In this document: positions 16,170 to 24,269 of the stretch, in pieces | Position numbering within the stretch: position 1 is the stretch's first letter | How the letters are laid out: each line of letters begins with the position of its first letter | Origin: Bacteroidota bacterium | Lineage (GTDB): Bacteria > Bacteroidota > Bacteroidia > Palsa-965 | DNA length: 39,889 nt | Direction of reading: 5' to 3' | Assembly: GCA_003153435.1 (NCBI GenBank) | Contig: PLYR01000049.1 | Coordinates: 1 to 39,889, forward strand | Program-made: the position numbers and the translations under genes | Notes under the pieces: model-generated | What the model was told of the DNA's origin: nothing | What the model saw: only the letters and a program-made list of their open reading frames with translations | The model's database searches: none

Positions 16170-16970
16170 ATGAAAAAAATACTCCTTGCTTTTTTATGCA
16201 TACTCTGTATCCATTCTGCCTGGTCGCAGGATAGCCTTGTTAAGAAAAGAAAAATTGTGAGGAATGGCAGTTTCTATTTTTCGTGGGGTTATAATGCAGA
16301 GTGGTATACCCATAGCAATATCCATATTTCACAACCGGGTCTCAATACCAATTTTACGTATATGAATGTCCTTGCCACCGACCATAGAGGCTGGGACGAT
16401 CATCTTCTTCAAAAACAGCTCACCATCCCTCAATACAATTACCGTCTTGGCTATTTCTTCAATGAGAAGCAGGACTGGGGATTTGAAATAAACTTTGACC
16501 ACACAAAGTATGTGGTTACTCCTGATCAATCTGTTCGCGTCAAAGGAACTATAAATGGAAGAGCTGTGGATACAACGATTGTGACTGGTGAACATACCCT
16601 CCTCTGGATGCTAAATAATGGTGCTAACTTCCTTCAGTTTAACATCGTCAGGAAACTCAGGATTGTCGACAAAATGAATCACAATGTTCAATTCGATTGC
16701 TTGCTTAAAGCCGGGATCGGTCCTGTGATTCCTCATGTGCAGAATACCATTTTCGGAAATGCGAATAACCCGAATTTTCAGTTTGGGGGATATAACATTG
16801 ATGCAGATCTTTCCTGGAGGGCGACCATGCTGAAGCATATATTCCTTGAATTTCAGAGCAAGGCAGTCTATGGTCAGTATTTCGGACTGAAGGTGTACGA
16901 CGGACTTGCCGATCAACACTTTGGTTGCTTTGAAGTTGCGCTCGTGCTCGGAGCCTGCTTCAATCTCTAA
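16170..16970 (+). CDS. Outer-membrane beta-barrel-like protein, function unknown
   Basis: The 266-residue product starts with a clear signal peptide (MKKILLAFLCILCIHSAWSQ). The rest is a series of short amphipathic strands rich in aromatic residues, such as GSFYFSWGYNAEWYT, YNYRLGYFFNEKQDWGFEINFDHTKY and IFLEFQSKAVYGQYFGL, with polar turns. The final residue pattern (FEVALVLGACFNL) suits a barrel-closing strand. It is probably an outer-membrane barrel, but I cannot assign a substrate or named family. Its stop codon overlaps that of the convergent AMP nucleosidase gene by 4 bases. Confidence 0.7.
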   Translation: MKKILLAFLCILCIHSAWSQDSLVKKRKIVRNGSFYFSWGYNAEWYTHSNIHISQPGLNTNFTYMNVLATDHRGWDDHLLQKQLTIPQYNYRLGYFFNEKQDWGFEINFDHTKYVVTPDQSVRVKGTINGRAVDTTIVTGEHTLLWMLNNGANFLQFNIVRKLRIVDKMNHNVQFDCLLKAGIGPVIPHVQNTIFGNANNPNFQFGGYNIDADLSWRATMLKHIFLEFQSKAVYGQYFGLKVYDGLADQHFGCFEVALVLGACFNL

Positions 16971-17743
16971 TCCTCAAATCTCAGGTGTTTTACCGTGAGG
17001 CCGTTGTTAATGAGCTCATGCAGTGAATCTATACCAATCTGCAGGTGGGGAGTGACATAGTCGTTCGTCACCTTGGCATCACTGGCGGCTGTTTTAACAC
17101 CTTCAGGGTTCATGGGCTGATCAGAAACCAACAGGAGAGCACCAGATGGAATCTTATTATAGAAACCCACGGTAAAAATGGTCGCTGTTTCCATATCAAT
17201 ACCCATCACTCTCAGTTTGCGTAAATAATCTTTAAATTCTTCATCATGCTCCCACACCCTGCGGTTGGTAGTATAGATTGTTCCTGTCCAGTAATCCAGA
17301 TTATGGTTACGAATGGTGGTAGATATAGCTTTCTGAAGGTTAAAGGCCGGAAGTGCAGGCACTTCAGGGGGGAAATAGTCGTTCGAGGTTCCTTCCCCAC
17401 GAATCGCTGCAATCGGCAGGATCAGGTCACCTAACTGGTTCTTCTTCTTCAGTCCTCCGCATTTTCCGAGAAACAGACAGGCTTTTGGCTCAATTGCACT
17501 CAAGAGATCCATAATGGTTGCGGCACCTGCACTCCCCATTCCAAAATTGATGATTGTTATTCCATTGGCAGTAGCGGTTTGCATAGGTTTGTCAAGACCA
17601 ATAATCTCGACATTGTGCCACTCTGCAAAAAGTTTTATGTAATGGCTGAAATTGGTCAGTAAGATGTATTTTCCAAAGGCTTTAAGCGGAGTTCCGGTAT
17701 AACGAGGGAGCCAGTTATTGACGATTTCTGCTTTTGTCTTCAT
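16967..17743 (-). CDS. amn: AMP nucleosidase
   Basis: From the chosen start (MKTKAEIVNNWLPRYTG) the product has 258 residues, the size of the short Bacteroidota AMP nucleosidases that lack the long N-terminal domain of the E. coli enzyme. It belongs to the nucleoside phosphorylase fold: NFGMGSAGAATIMDLL, LFLGKCGGL, and the late ribose-binding MGIDMETATIF followed by LLLVSDQP. The reaction splits AMP into adenine and ribose 5-phosphate, helping to set adenylate levels. In-frame ATGs lie at 17764 and 17803. The promoter box at 17780-17787 puts the transcript start near 17773, which excludes 17803 and leaves almost no leader for 17764, so 17743 is preferred. Confidence 0.9.
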   Translation of the reverse strand: MKTKAEIVNNWLPRYTGTPLKAFGKYILLTNFSHYIKLFAEWHNVEIIGLDKPMQTATANGITIINFGMGSAGAATIMDLLSAIEPKACLFLGKCGGLKKKNQLGDLILPIAAIRGEGTSNDYFPPEVPALPAFNLQKAISTTIRNHNLDYWTGTIYTTNRRVWEHDEEFKDYLRKLRVMGIDMETATIFTVGFYNKIPSGALLLVSDQPMNPEGVKTAASDAKVTNDYVTPHLQIGIDSLHELINNGLTVKHLRFED

Positions 17744-17779
17744 AGAAGGAGGGGTTTTTTTCATAAGAGGAAATATTTT

Positions 17780-17787
17780 CAAATATA
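17780..17787 (-). promoter_or_regulatory. Bacteroidota -7 box for amn, decides the start codon
   Basis: The minus strand reads TATATTTG, an exact TAnnTTTG match. The transcript start predicted near 17773 rules out the start codon at 17803 and favours 17743. It is back to back with a plus-strand box at 17818-17825. Confidence 0.55.
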
Positions 17788-17817
17788 GGTAGAATAAACA
17801 CATTGGTAACAGTTCGG

Positions 17818-17825
17818 TATCTTTG
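17818..17825 (+). promoter_or_regulatory. Bacteroidota -7 box for the HsdR-N-like gene
   Basis: TATCTTTG matches TAnnTTTG exactly. Transcription would begin near 17832, only about 7 bases before the GTG start at 17839, so the message would be nearly leaderless. The box is 30 bases from the opposite-facing amn box. Confidence 0.5.
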
Positions 17826-17838
17826 ATGAAAATCGCTT

Positions 17839-18285
17839 GTGGAGCAATTGAATTTCCCCTTGTATAAATTCAGGCTGAGGAAAGATCAAATCTTTGATCC
17901 GGCCAGAAAGAAGTTTGTTGCTTTAACCCCGGAAGAGTGGGTCAGGCAGCATGTAATCAGATTCCTTTTGGAGACAGGAGGTTATCCACTTTCTTTAATG
18001 GGAGTAGAGGTGCCTATAGAGCTCAATACTCTTAAGAAAAGGGTAGATATACTGGTGCATGGGCGAGATGGAAGACCCCTTCTGATTGTTGAATGCAAAG
18101 CACCTTCCGTTCAAATTTCTCAGACGACCTTCGATCAGGCTGCACGTTATAACCTTAAAGCCGGAGCATCCTATTTTTTATTATCAAACGGTCATAAGCA
18201 TTATTGCTGTAAGGTCGGTGGAGTAGGAGAAACTTATGTTTTCCTGAAGAGCCTGCCCTCGTTTTCGGAGATCGGATTCATCTGA
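17839..18285 (+). CDS. Small PD-(D/E)XK nuclease-like protein (type I restriction HsdR N-terminal domain family)
   Basis: The 148-residue product begins with GTG and reads MEQLNFPLYKFRLR. It carries ARKKFVALTPEEWVRQHVIRFLL, typical of the stand-alone HSDR_N-like proteins found in Bacteroidota. The nuclease core is RVDILVHGRDGRPLLIVECKAP, giving Asp70 and the Glu85-x-Lys87 pair of the PD-(D/E)XK fold, followed by TTFDQAARYN. There is no helicase or motor domain and no methylase or specificity gene nearby, so it is not a restriction system. The family's role is unknown to me; DNA repair or processing is plausible. The GTG start lies 14 bases after a promoter box; the ATG at 17826 is out of frame. 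Confidence 0.8.
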   Translation: MEQLNFPLYKFRLRKDQIFDPARKKFVALTPEEWVRQHVIRFLLETGGYPLSLMGVEVPIELNTLKKRVDILVHGRDGRPLLIVECKAPSVQISQTTFDQAARYNLKAGASYFLLSNGHKHYCCKVGGVGETYVFLKSLPSFSEIGFI

Positions 18286-18371
18286 TATCCACAGAATAAC
18301 AGGATGTTTGAATATCCGGACGATTTTGTTAATTTTAGTAAAATTTCATCTCAAATCCATCTGACCTTCTA

Positions 18372-21269
18372 ATGAAAAAAATTACTGCTCTCTGTTTCAG
18401 CGCAATCTTGGGTGCCTCTACCATGCTTGCTCAGGTTCCAAAATCTTCGACGCTTAAGCACATTAAGCACTTCAGCATTCCTGCCGGAGTCACCATGGAT
18501 GAGTTTATTCCACAAACCATCGTTCTGAAAGTGAAGCCACAGTACAGAAACCAATGTTCTGCAAATGCCATCAACAATGCAGTCTTCAATTCTGTGTTGA
18601 GCTCCATCGGTGGTACCGGACTTGGTCAGGTGTTTCCACATACTCCTGCTCCTGAAATGGAGTTCAATAAGTATGGACAACGAATGATCGATTTATCTCT
18701 TACTTATTCCTTCAAATATACTTCAACTCTTGGCCTGGTTAAGCTTATCAATATGCTTGAGGATTTGAATCTCTTCGAGTATGTGGAGCCCATGCCACTT
18801 CCTAAAATTGTGGGAACCACAAACGACCCCTATGCGGTTAATGGAGTCACAAACAATCACCAGTACAATATCTTTACTATCAAAGCCGCAGGAGCAGGTA
18901 CCAGCGGATGGGATATTTCAAAAGGAGATACCAATGTGGTTATTGGAATTACAGATACAGGTACAGAACTGACCCATCCCGACCTTAATCCAAACATCAA
19001 ACGGAACATGGGAGAAATACCTAATAACGGAATAGATGATGATCATGATGGGTACATTGACAATTACCTTGGCTGGGATCTGGGTATGAATGATAATGAC
19101 CCGACCTGGCAAGGGAATGCACATGGGGTGCATGTTTGTGGTATTGCAGATGCCGCAACCAATAACTCTGTCGGGATAGGCGGTGTAGCTTATAAATGCA
19201 AATTTCTTCCGGTTAAAATTGCCGACGCAACAGGTGCTCTTACTCAGTCGTATCAAGGTATTACTTATGCAGCCGATCACGGTGTTAAGATAATTAACTG
19301 CTCCTGGGGTGGAACTTTCGGTGGAAGTTACGGTCAAAGTGTGATTGACTATGCTACGGTAAACAAAGACGTGCTTGTGGTTTGTGCTTGCGGTAACAAC
19401 GGTATACAACAGGATTTCTTTCCCGCCTCATTTGATAAGGTTATGAGTGTTGCCTCAACAGATAATAATGACTACTTATCAGGCTTCTCCAATTACAGCT
19501 TTAATGTAGGTGTGTGTGCCCCCGGAAGCAATATTTTTTCGACCTGGAACGGAGGAACCTATTCTCAACTCAGCGGAACTTCCATGGCCTCTCCTTGTGC
19601 TGCCGGAGTATGTGCTATGATTCGGGCTTATTATCCTGCCTATAATGCATATCAGACGGCCTCCCGTTTAAAACAGACGGCTTACAACATATACCCTGTT
19701 GGCGGAAATGCATCTTATGCAGGTATGCTAGGAACTGGACGAGTGGATATGTATGCCGCACTTACCGCGGCCTCGGGTCCATGGATCATTGACACAGCCT
19801 TGCAGATTGTTGACCATAATGATGGGATCTGGAATATTGGAGATACACTCCGGATTGGCGATACTTACCTGAACACCCTTTCTCCGACCACAAACCTCAC
19901 GGCGACATTGTCTTGTGCATCGCCCTATGTCCAGATTCAGATGCCGACTGTAACACTCGGAGTAATAGGTACGATGGCTACTAAGAACAATTACGGTAAT
20001 CCCTTCATGGCTAAATTAATCGGCAGTCCCCCTGTTAATACTCCCGTGAACTTTAAAATTACCTATTCCGACGGTACGTTTACGGCAAGTCACACCTTTA
20101 CACTCACCATCAATGATGATTATATCAATATAGCCATCAATGATGTAGGAACAAGTATCACCAGTAAGAGCCTTACCGGATTCAATGATAACCCGAACCA
20201 GACTCAAGGCCTTGGATTTCAATATCTCACTTATGGGAACGTATTATATGAAGGAGGCTTAATGGTTGGAACTTCACAAAATCAGGTTTCCAGCAATGTG
20301 CGGGGTAATCCTAATCCGAGTGTTTCGTTTATAGATATGGAAAGGGTTGCACAAAGAATCCCTTCTGTTGTCTCCGATTTTGATGCTGCTGGTGAATACA
20401 CGGATGCAGGAGCAACGCTCCCTATGAAAATAAAGGTACTTCAGAAAGATTATGCATGGCAATCGCTTGGAAATCGCAAGTTTGTAATGCTTCAGTACTA
20501 CATCAAAAACATGAATACCGATACAACAACGTTGCGTAACCTCTATGCCGGATTGTTTATGGATTATGATATTACCGCTGCAACAGCCAGTACCAACAAA
20601 GATTCAGTCGACAACACTAACCGTATGGGTTATGGATATAGTACTGTTGCTCCAAAGATTTATGCAGGCACCAAACTCCTTTCTCACACAGCACCCTTTG
20701 TCCACTATGGAATTGATAATATGACAGGTGGAGGAGGAGGAATAGATATTTCAGCTGGATATTCAGACGGGAACAAATATCTGACTCTTTCAACAAACCG
20801 TTCCAGTGCAGGAAATGGCACCTCGGCTGGGAATGATATCTGTGACGTCACGAGTTCCGGTCCGTTTACAATCCTCCCTGGAGACTCCATACAGGTGGCA
20901 TTTGCTGTAATTGCAGGAGATAACCTTGCTGATATTCAGCTGAGTGCTCTGAATGCACAGAATCTCTATGACAATCCGTTATTTGCTGTAAACGAACAGC
21001 CAATTGCTTTTGCATCTATGCGTACTTATCCAAACCCTTCTTCCGGAACAAGTTATATAGATCTTAGCTCTTCTTTAGAACTTCAGAATGCTGATCTTAG
21101 TATCTACGACCTTCAAGGAAGGGTAGTGGCCACCCTCTATAATGGAACACTCAAATCCGGAGATCATCGGTTCGTCTTCAATTCAGCTAACCTTGCACCT
21201 GGTATCTATGCTTGCAGATTTACGACGGAAAAGGGCGTGGTAAGCAAAAAGCTGGTGGTTACGAAGTAA
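18372..21269 (+). CDS. Subtilisin-like S8 serine protease with type IX secretion sorting domain
   Basis: The 965-residue protein has a signal peptide (MKKITALCFSAILGASTMLAQ), a propeptide-like region (about 25-150) and an S8 catalytic domain. The triad is Asp195 (ITDTGTEL), His251 (NAHGVHVCG) and Ser404 (GTSMASPCAAG), with the oxyanion Asn in CACGNNG. The region from about 470 to 870 is beta-rich and of unclear type. The last 80 residues are a type A T9SS sorting domain (TYPNPSSGTSYIDL, LSIYDLQGRVV, APGIYACRF, KLVVTK), so the enzyme should be exported through the outer membrane and released or anchored at the surface. It likely digests extracellular protein. A strong terminator follows at 21292-21322. 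Confidence 0.93.
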   Translation: MKKITALCFSAILGASTMLAQVPKSSTLKHIKHFSIPAGVTMDEFIPQTIVLKVKPQYRNQCSANAINNAVFNSVLSSIGGTGLGQVFPHTPAPEMEFNKYGQRMIDLSLTYSFKYTSTLGLVKLINMLEDLNLFEYVEPMPLPKIVGTTNDPYAVNGVTNNHQYNIFTIKAAGAGTSGWDISKGDTNVVIGITDTGTELTHPDLNPNIKRNMGEIPNNGIDDDHDGYIDNYLGWDLGMNDNDPTWQGNAHGVHVCGIADAATNNSVGIGGVAYKCKFLPVKIADATGALTQSYQGITYAADHGVKIINCSWGGTFGGSYGQSVIDYATVNKDVLVVCACGNNGIQQDFFPASFDKVMSVASTDNNDYLSGFSNYSFNVGVCAPGSNIFSTWNGGTYSQLSGTSMASPCAAGVCAMIRAYYPAYNAYQTASRLKQTAYNIYPVGGNASYAGMLGTGRVDMYAALTAASGPWIIDTALQIVDHNDGIWNIGDTLRIGDTYLNTLSPTTNLTATLSCASPYVQIQMPTVTLGVIGTMATKNNYGNPFMAKLIGSPPVNTPVNFKITYSDGTFTASHTFTLTINDDYINIAINDVGTSITSKSLTGFNDNPNQTQGLGFQYLTYGNVLYEGGLMVGTSQNQVSSNVRGNPNPSVSFIDMERVAQRIPSVVSDFDAAGEYTDAGATLPMKIKVLQKDYAWQSLGNRKFVMLQYYIKNMNTDTTTLRNLYAGLFMDYDITAATASTNKDSVDNTNRMGYGYSTVAPKIYAGTKLLSHTAPFVHYGIDNMTGGGGGIDISAGYSDGNKYLTLSTNRSSAGNGTSAGNDICDVTSSGPFTILPGDSIQVAFAVIAGDNLADIQLSALNAQNLYDNPLFAVNEQPIAFASMRTYPNPSSGTSYIDLSSSLELQNADLSIYDLQGRVVATLYNGTLKSGDHRFVFNSANLAPGIYACRFTTEKGVVSKKLVVTK

Positions 21270-21291
21270 TTCGACCTATAAAATAAGTAAA

Positions 21292-21322
21292 CGGGCAGAT
21301 TTTTCTGCCCGCTTTTTTTTTC
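21292..21322 (+). terminator. Rho-independent terminator after the S8 protease gene
   Basis: CGGGCAG (21292-21298) pairs with CTGCCCG (21305-21311) over a 6-base loop, followed by C and a run of about nine T residues. This is a textbook terminator 22 bases after the stop codon. Confidence 0.92.
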
Positions 21323-21339
21323 TTACCGGTTGTAATGTG

Positions 21340-21347
21340 TAGATTTG
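21340..21347 (+). promoter_or_regulatory. Bacteroidota -7 box that decides the DUF5606 gene start
   Basis: TAGATTTG matches TAnnTTTG. Transcription would begin near 21354. The in-frame ATG at 21345 lies inside this box and so cannot be used; the next ATG, at 21366, has a short leader of about 12 bases. Confidence 0.5.
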
Positions 21348-21365
21348 CGATACAAAAAAAAGAAC

Positions 21366-21917
21366 ATGGACTTAAGCGGAGTAATATCAATATCTGGAAT
21401 GAGCGGACTTCATAAAGTAATCGCTCAAACAAAGAATGGCGTGATTGTAGAATCTCTTGCCGACAAAAAACGGTTTCCTGCTTATTCTAGCAGCCGTATC
21501 AGTGCACTGGAGGATATTAGTATCTATACCAAAGGTGAAGATATGCCCCTTCGGGATGCACTCGGTAAAATATTTGAAAAGGAAAAAGGAAACCCTGCAC
21601 CAGACCACAAAGTGAGTGATAAAGAATTGCTCACTTATATGGAAACAGTGATTCCTGAATACGATAAAGACCGGGTTCATACTTCGGATGTCCGCAAATT
21701 GATCAATTGGTATAACCTTCTTCAGAAAACGGATCTTCTAACCAAAGAGCCTAAGAAAGATGATGGGGAGCATACCGAAATCCCTAAAGTTGGAAGTGAT
21801 GCAGAGAAACCCAAACCCTCAGCGAAGAAATCAGCCCCAGCCGGTGGAAAGAAACTGATGAAGACAGACGCTCCTAAAGTGAAAGTAGTGACTGCCCGGA
21901 AATCTGGTGCAGCTTAA
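21366..21917 (+). CDS. DUF5606 family protein
   Basis: From 21366 the product has 183 residues beginning MDLSGVISISGMSGLHKVIAQ, then NGVIVESLADKKRFPAYSSSRISALEDISIYT. This matches my recollection of DUF5606, a conserved Bacteroidota cytoplasmic family without known function. The N-terminal 55 residues look like a small SH3-like beta barrel, then a helical segment (about 60-125). The last 50 residues are low-complexity and rich in Lys, Pro and Ala, ending KVKVVTARKSGAA. The basic tail suggests nucleic-acid or ribosome contact (inference). It is followed after 55 bases by the oligopeptidase gene, possibly in one transcript. Confidence 0.8.
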   Translation: MDLSGVISISGMSGLHKVIAQTKNGVIVESLADKKRFPAYSSSRISALEDISIYTKGEDMPLRDALGKIFEKEKGNPAPDHKVSDKELLTYMETVIPEYDKDRVHTSDVRKLINWYNLLQKTDLLTKEPKKDDGEHTEIPKVGSDAEKPKPSAKKSAPAGGKKLMKTDAPKVKVVTARKSGAA

Positions 21918-21972
21918 AGCCAGAATCAACTTCCTCATCCGAATCTTTCAGGGACCAATCTTTATTTGATAC

Positions 21973-23706
21973 ATGAACGAAGTTCCAGATGATATTGTAG
22001 TCGTTCCCGAAAAAAAGATAAGAAAATTCCTTCCGGAGGATTTCAGTATTACAACCTGGACTAATCTTGAACCGTATTTCATTCAACTAGATAAACGGGT
22101 GATTGGTAGCCTGGAAGAACTGGAAAAGTGGCTTCTGGATGTGAGTGAATTAGAGTCTGTTTTCCAGGAAGATCAGGCATGGAGGTATATACGTATGACC
22201 GGCGATACTGAAAACCGTGAATATGAAGAGGCCTTTAATTATTTTGCTTCTAAGCTCGAACTTCCATCCGCACCCTACTTCAATTCCTTCCATAAACACC
22301 TCCTATCCTCCCGTTTTTGTTCCCTGTTACCTGCTGATAAGTACTCCATCTTTCTTCGGTCAATAAAGCGAGAGATTGAAATCTACCGCCCTTTGAATGT
22401 CCCCCTTCTCACCAGGATTGATGTGATGAGCCAGGAGTATGCCAGGATCATTGGATCAATTACCGTGGTTATCAGGGATAAAGAGATGACGCTGCAGCAG
22501 GCCTCGAATTTATTCAAAAGCGTTGATAGAAACCTTAGAGAACAAACCTACCGCCAGGTTCGTGAGCTCCGGCTGGCGCGCCGGGAGTCACTTGATTTAC
22601 TCTTTGATAAACTTCTGGAGCTTAGGAACCAGGTTGCGTTGAATGCCGGATTTGTCAATTTCAGGGACTATTGTTTTGCAGCCCTTGGCCGATTTGATTA
22701 TACGGCAGAAGATTGTTTTCTGCTTCATCATTCCGTTTCAGAAGAGCTCACCCCATTAATTGGAGAGTTTGATCTGCGGAGAAAGGAAATGTTAGGGCTG
22801 GATAAACTCAGACCATGGGACAGCGAAGTGGATCTTCTTGGCAGACCACCCCTTGCACCTTTTAATAACGCAGAAGAACTGATTGAAAAAACAATACAAT
22901 GTTTTAATCGTATTGACCCTGAGTTTGGAAGATATATACGTATCATGAACAAAATGGGGCATTTCGACCTGGACTCACACAAAGGAAAAGCTCCTGGCGG
23001 TTATAACTATCATCTGCCGGAAACGGGAGTCCCTTTTATTTTTATGAATTCTGTCGGTTCGCTGCGCGATCTGGTGACAATGGTACATGAAGGTGGTCAT
23101 GCAATCCATTCATTCCTTTGCAGGGGCCTACCTTTAAAAGAGGATAAAGATGTTCCTTCCGAAATCGCTGAACTGGCTTCCATGAGTATGGAACTGTTGA
23201 GTATGGAACACTGGGATGTTTTCTTTTCCAATAAAGAAGATCTCAAAAGGGCCAAAATGGAACAAATGGAAAAAGTCCTTCGGTCTCTCCCCTGGATTTG
23301 TTTAGTGGATAAATTCCAGCATTGGATTTATGAGCATCCTATTCATACACATCAGGAACGGGGTGAAAAATGGAGGGAATTAGCTTCCGGCTTTGAAAGT
23401 AAGGTCATTGACTGGAGTGGATTCGAAGATGGAAGAGAAAGTGATTGGCATAAACAACTCCACATATTTGAAGTTCCCTTCTATTATATTGAATATGCTT
23501 TTGCGCAATTGGGAGCCATTGCTGTTTGGAGAAATTACAAACGTAACCCTGACGAATCAATCCTCAAATACAAAAAGGCGCTCAGCCTTGGTTATACACG
23601 CTCTATCGGAGAGCTATACGAAGTGGCTGGTGTAAACTTTGAATTCTCCAGATCCTATGTAAGGGAACTGGTTAATTTTGTGAGGGAAGAAATCCGGAAA
23701 CTTTAA
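21973..23706 (+). CDS. M3 family oligoendopeptidase
   Basis: The 577-residue cytoplasmic protein is a zinc metallopeptidase of family M3 (PepF/thimet type), close to the usual 560-600 residues for PepF. The zinc site is HEGGHAIHSF with His372, Glu373 and His376; the third ligand should be a Glu in the downstream SEIAELASMSMELL stretch. The N-terminal region (about 50-210) is helical, including the LSSRFCSLLPADKYSIF and RLARRESLDLLFDKLLELRNQVALNAGF segments typical of the family. The C-terminus (FYYIEYAFAQLGAIAVW and YEVAGVNFEFS) holds the substrate-binding region conserved in PepF. It degrades peptides of roughly 6-20 residues inside the cell. The M1 start is supported by the normal family N-terminus. 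Confidence 0.93.
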   Translation: MNEVPDDIVVVPEKKIRKFLPEDFSITTWTNLEPYFIQLDKRVIGSLEELEKWLLDVSELESVFQEDQAWRYIRMTGDTENREYEEAFNYFASKLELPSAPYFNSFHKHLLSSRFCSLLPADKYSIFLRSIKREIEIYRPLNVPLLTRIDVMSQEYARIIGSITVVIRDKEMTLQQASNLFKSVDRNLREQTYRQVRELRLARRESLDLLFDKLLELRNQVALNAGFVNFRDYCFAALGRFDYTAEDCFLLHHSVSEELTPLIGEFDLRRKEMLGLDKLRPWDSEVDLLGRPPLAPFNNAEELIEKTIQCFNRIDPEFGRYIRIMNKMGHFDLDSHKGKAPGGYNYHLPETGVPFIFMNSVGSLRDLVTMVHEGGHAIHSFLCRGLPLKEDKDVPSEIAELASMSMELLSMEHWDVFFSNKEDLKRAKMEQMEKVLRSLPWICLVDKFQHWIYEHPIHTHQERGEKWRELASGFESKVIDWSGFEDGRESDWHKQLHIFEVPFYYIEYAFAQLGAIAVWRNYKRNPDESILKYKKALSLGYTRSIGELYEVAGVNFEFSRSYVRELVNFVREEIRKL

Positions 23707-23714
23707 TTAAATTG

Positions 23715-23722
23715 TATATTTG
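23715..23722 (+). promoter_or_regulatory. Bacteroidota -7 box for the DinB-family gene
   Basis: TATATTTG matches TAnnTTTG exactly. Transcription near 23729 gives a leader of about 28 bases before the start at 23757. It sits just 9 bases after the oligopeptidase stop codon. Confidence 0.5.
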
Positions 23723-23756
23723 AAAAGTTGGTTCCAATCTCATATATATCAGATCT

Positions 23757-24269
23757 ATGAAGCACCCAGATAAAAGTGAATATCATGAATATTTTGAACA
23801 ATATATCAGACTTATTCCCGGTGAGAATGTGATCCGGGCACTGGAAGGCCAGATGTTGGAATTGCAGGCACTTGTTTCAGATCTTCCTTCAGAAAAGGAA
23901 GATTATGCATATGCTCCTGGAAAATGGACTATAAAGGAGGTTATCGGTCATCTCATTGATTGTGAAAGGATCTTTGGGTATAGAGTGTTAAGATTTGCCA
24001 GAGGGGATAGTAAAGAATTGCCTGGCTTTGATGATGAAATGTATGTGCCTGCAGGGAAATTCAACAAACGAAGCTTTTATGATCTGGCTCATGAATTCTC
24101 GGTATTGAGAGAGGCAAATATTATTCTCTTTAAAACGCTTGATGAAGAAGCTCTATCCCGAAACGGTATTTCTGATGGAAAGTCGATGAGTGTGCGAGCT
24201 CTTATTTATTCTATTGCAGGCCATTCTGCTCATCACGTCAGAACTATTAAATCGAGGTATCTGGATTAA
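23757..24269 (+). CDS. DinB family putative metal-dependent protein
   Basis: The 170-residue protein is a four-helix bundle of the DinB/DinB_2 superfamily. Its three metal-binding histidines are visible as His65 (in VIGHLIDCERIFGYR), His156 and His160 (in AGHSAHHVRTIK). The segment YAPGKWTIKEVIGHL is a hallmark of the family. Relatives include thiol transferases (bacillithiol or mycothiol S-transferases) and proteins of unknown activity, so the substrate here is open. It has its own promoter box. Its last 23 bases overlap the 3' end of the convergent MATE gene, so the two transcripts should be complementary at their ends. Confidence 0.88.
   Translation: MKHPDKSEYHEYFEQYIRLIPGENVIRALEGQMLELQALVSDLPSEKEDYAYAPGKWTIKEVIGHLIDCERIFGYRVLRFARGDSKELPGFDDEMYVPAGKFNKRSFYDLAHEFSVLREANIILFKTLDEEALSRNGISDGKSMSVRALIYSIAGHSAHHVRTIKSRYLD

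Noticed and set aside
17839-18285. A type I restriction system
   Set aside because: Only an HsdR N-terminal-like domain is present; motor, methylase and specificity subunits are missing.
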